Assembly (NCBI GenBank): GCA_016214985.1
Contig: JACRMM010000035.1
Location: forward strand, 126,052 to 173,805
DNA length: 47,754 bases
Source of the DNA: Deltaproteobacteria bacterium
GTDB lineage: Bacteria > Desulfobacterota > Deferrisomatia > Deferrisomatales > JACRMM01
Direction: 5' to 3'
Of the stretch, positions 45,949 to 47,754 are shown piece after piece (position 1 is the first letter of the stretch; each line of letters begins with the position of its first letter). Under the pieces are notes generated by a model. That model saw only the letters and a program-made list of their open reading frames with translations. It searched no databases and was not told where the DNA came from. Made by a program: the position numbers and the translations under genes.

Positions 45949-47307
45949 TCACTGCTTTGGGGTCACGAACCGGTAGGAGTGCCAGCTGAGCGGAGGCGCT
46001 GTACGCCGGCCCGACGCGCCGGGCGACGCCCACTCCGTCGCCCGGGGCTGGCCGTCGAGCGTGAAGCGGGCTCGCACCGTCCAAAAATAGAGCATGTCGG
46101 GCAGGAGTATCTCCTCCACCGAATGGCGGGGATCCGGGAACCCGTCCCTGGCGTAGACGGCCTCGGAGGGCCAGCCGAGAGCCGTTCGCCTCCGATTCCT
46201 GCCGAAGATCCCGGCAGGAGGCAGTTCTCCCCCATACCTGGCAATCGGGGCCAGGCGCAGATCGTATACGACGTTCGCGACGCGAGCCGCCATCTGCGGC
46301 GTCAGCGCGCGGTCCTGCTCGCGGGGAAAGACCTCCCAGGAGAGAGTGGGCTTGAGGGAGTCAACCGACGGAATGAGGGGGGTTCGCCATCTCCACGGCG
46401 CTTCGACAACGCGGAGGCCGAACCCCCCGCCGTGCGCCGTGCCGCCCCCCTCCCCACCGTCCGCTTGCCCCGGAAGCGGATAGAGCCACAGCATCTCGTC
46501 CGCAATCTGCTCGGCCGCCGCCCGCAGCAGTTGGTCGACCGATTGCTGCACGGCCTCGGTGTTTCGACGTCCCCACTCGTCGGTGTTGAGCGGAGTTCCA
46601 CGGGCGACGACCTGGCGCTCATAGAGCACGGGCCCCCCCGGCGCGCTCCGCAGGCGGACGGCGGCACGAAGCTCCAGAAGGTACGCGTCCACAAGATCGG
46701 TCCTCCACACGGAAATAGACTGTAGACTGACCTCTTCGACCGTCACGACCAGGAGGGGCCGCGGCCCCCCGGCCGCCTGCTCCCGGCCGCCGAGACGGAA
46801 CTGCACCGCCTCGGCGACCTTGCGCGCCAACGCCTCCGATCCTCCGGGCGCCCTGAGGCATTCGCGCAGCGTGGCTTCAACGTGGGCCCGTTGCCCCGCC
46901 GGCATGGCCGAGGCTGCGCCTCCCGCAGTGAACACGACCCCGCCCGCCGCCGCGCCCACCAGCGAGCCGACGAAAAGAGCTTCGAGGCCCGCAGCGGCAC
47001 CGACGGCGCAGCCGGCTAGACCCCAGTCTGCCGCGGTCGCCACCGGGTGGGTCACCCACACGTCCGGCTGAGAGTCTCCGGCGACCACCCGCATCGCACC
47101 GAGCATAGCCCGGAGCTCCTCATCGGGCGGGGGCGGCAGGGTACCGGCGCAGCCTGCGAAGGAAAGTAGGAGGAGGGAGGCGGCCACGCGACGCGGCCAC
47201 CGCCGGAGTCCCTTCGCGACGGGTGGCGTCCCACGACGCTCGGCCTTCCAGATCTCCGCAGGCCGTCGCTCGTTGCTTGAAAGGGTCACGGGGATCCAGG
47301 TCGGCAT
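45949..47307 (-). CDS. large lipoprotein of unknown function
   Basis: About 452 aa. A hydrophobic stretch VAASLLLLSFAGC gives a lipobox about 50 residues after ATG 47307, so the N-region would be unusually long; a later non-ATG start is possible and the start is uncertain. A Gly/Ala-rich hydrophobic stretch (LAGCAVGAAAGLEALFVGSLVGAAAGGVVF) comes next, then a strand LLVVTVEEVSLQS and VYDLRLAPIAR. The C-terminal half (DMLYFWTVRARFTLDGQPRATEWA, then SYRFVTPKQ) resembles Fn3-like segments in which a substance is presented as the actual input of a table of physical items. No enzyme motif seen. Confidence 0.65.
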   Translation of the reverse strand: MPTWIPVTLSSNERRPAEIWKAERRGTPPVAKGLRRWPRRVAASLLLLSFAGCAGTLPPPPDEELRAMLGAMRVVAGDSQPDVWVTHPVATAADWGLAGCAVGAAAGLEALFVGSLVGAAAGGVVFTAGGAASAMPAGQRAHVEATLRECLRAPGGSEALARKVAEAVQFRLGGREQAAGGPRPLLVVTVEEVSLQSISVWRTDLVDAYLLELRAAVRLRSAPGGPVLYERQVVARGTPLNTDEWGRRNTEAVQQSVDQLLRAAAEQIADEMLWLYPLPGQADGGEGGGTAHGGGFGLRVVEAPWRWRTPLIPSVDSLKPTLSWEVFPREQDRALTPQMAARVANVVYDLRLAPIARYGGELPPAGIFGRNRRRTALGWPSEAVYARDGFPDPRHSVEEILLPDMLYFWTVRARFTLDGQPRATEWASPGASGRRTAPPLSWHSYRFVTPKQ

Positions 47308-47416
47308 CGGGCACCCCTGTTCGGAGCGCAGCGATCGCGCGCTCCGGCTCGTTCCAGAAGAGGCCATGGGGACGGCCAATGGCCTGGGGGAAGGCGCTGT
47401 GGCGAACGTCGCCGAG

Positions 47417-47617
47417 CTACTTCTCGACGTAGGGGTAGGCGGTCGCCTCCAGGCGGGTGCAGTACTCTGTCCCCACGAAGCCGTACCACCACGACTCCTC
47501 GATCTTCACGTCCGTGACATAGTCCGTTCCCGCCCTCTGCATGAGCTCCTGGTCACCGGTCTTGGTCTTGTAGTCATCGGACCCTCCCCATCGGCCGGTT
47601 TCCTCCACGAGTGTCAC
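47417..47617 (-). CDS. small ORF, possible 3' part of a lipoprotein gene
   Basis: 66 aa from a GTG: acidic/aromatic, ending ESWWYGFVGTEYCTRLEATAYPYVEK. The aromatic-rich ending looks like the end of a secreted or lipoprotein, but no signal peptide is present and the frame does not extend far upstream, so it could be a 3' fragment of a decayed gene. 110 bp before the large lipoprotein gene on the same strand. The remaining 137 bp to the window end show nothing I can support. Confidence 0.35.
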   Translation of the reverse strand: MTLVEETGRWGGSDDYKTKTGDQELMQRAGTDYVTDVKIEESWWYGFVGTEYCTRLEATAYPYVEK

Positions 47618-47754
47618 TGCTGTCCAAGAACGAATAACGTGAGTTCACGCGGGTGACGGCGCGCAACGAGGGTTCCACGTCTGCGGCCAGGCTTCGGCGG
47701 CCGTGATCTTCGGCAGCTGTCCAAGGTCGAAGCCCGGCAGTCGGGCCTGGGGGT

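Overview
This GC-rich window looks chromosomal and probably comes from a Deltaproteobacteria-grade organism (Desulfobacterota/Myxococcota-like). The supports are a GlrK-QseG-GlrR-type sigma-54 two-component operon, an RtcR-type CARF sigma-54 regulator, MtgA and HrpB, and a lexA-imuA-imuB-dnaE2 mutasome operon behind a CTGT-N8-ACAG SOS box. The taxon is an inference. No rRNA, tRNA, CRISPR array, transposase or integrase was seen.

Layout. 1-5.2 kb (+): 3' end of hrpB, mtgA, then three overlapping genes for a histidine kinase, a small lipoprotein and a sigma-54 response regulator. 5.4-7.8 kb (-): an envelope operon (small membrane protein, lipoprotein, outer-membrane barrel). 8.3-10.0 kb (+): an acyl-CoA synthetase with its own terminator. 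10.1-11.0 kb (-): an MBL-fold hydrolase. 11.0-16.5 kb (-): a COG1205-type SF2 helicase, a putative PLD-like protein and a DUF3696 AAA ATPase; the last two overlap by one base and look like an ATPase-effector defence pair.

16.7-21.1 kb is a scrap yard of toxin-antitoxin parts around an RtcR-like CARF/sigma-54 activator. It holds a nucleotidyltransferase with a truncated HEPN partner, a decayed second nucleotidyltransferase, an intact VapBC, a UPF0175 antitoxin gene cut by a triple 27-bp repeat, and a chimeric second copy of the RtcR/nucleotidyltransferase region.

21.1-36.8 kb is the most unusual part. Two minus-strand helicase cassettes are bounded by three direct copies (A 21.0, B 26.8, C 36.2 kb) of one sequence: the last codons and 3' flank of a Uma2-family gene, whose intact copy lies at the right edge. 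Cassette 1 encodes an SNF2 ATPase, an unknown protein, a DUF2791/BrxD-like P-loop ATPase, a probable ATPase-dead relative of it, and a coiled-coil protein. Cassette 2 encodes a 1774-aa DUF1998 DEAH helicase (DruE-like) and a 968-aa partner in the DruH position (Druantia III-like), plus an SNF2 remnant. Neither cassette has a recognisable methyltransferase or classical nuclease. In both, the last gene ends within about 15 bp of the same Uma2 tail, suggesting repeated exchange at one site.

37-43 kb returns to core-type DNA repair: lexA, imuA, imuB and dnaE2. 43.1-47.8 kb holds a DUF1499 lipoprotein, a ribbon-helix-helix/PIN toxin-antitoxin pair, a secreted Ig-like (Big_5) protein and a large lipoprotein. 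Family assignments are from motif reading without database searches.
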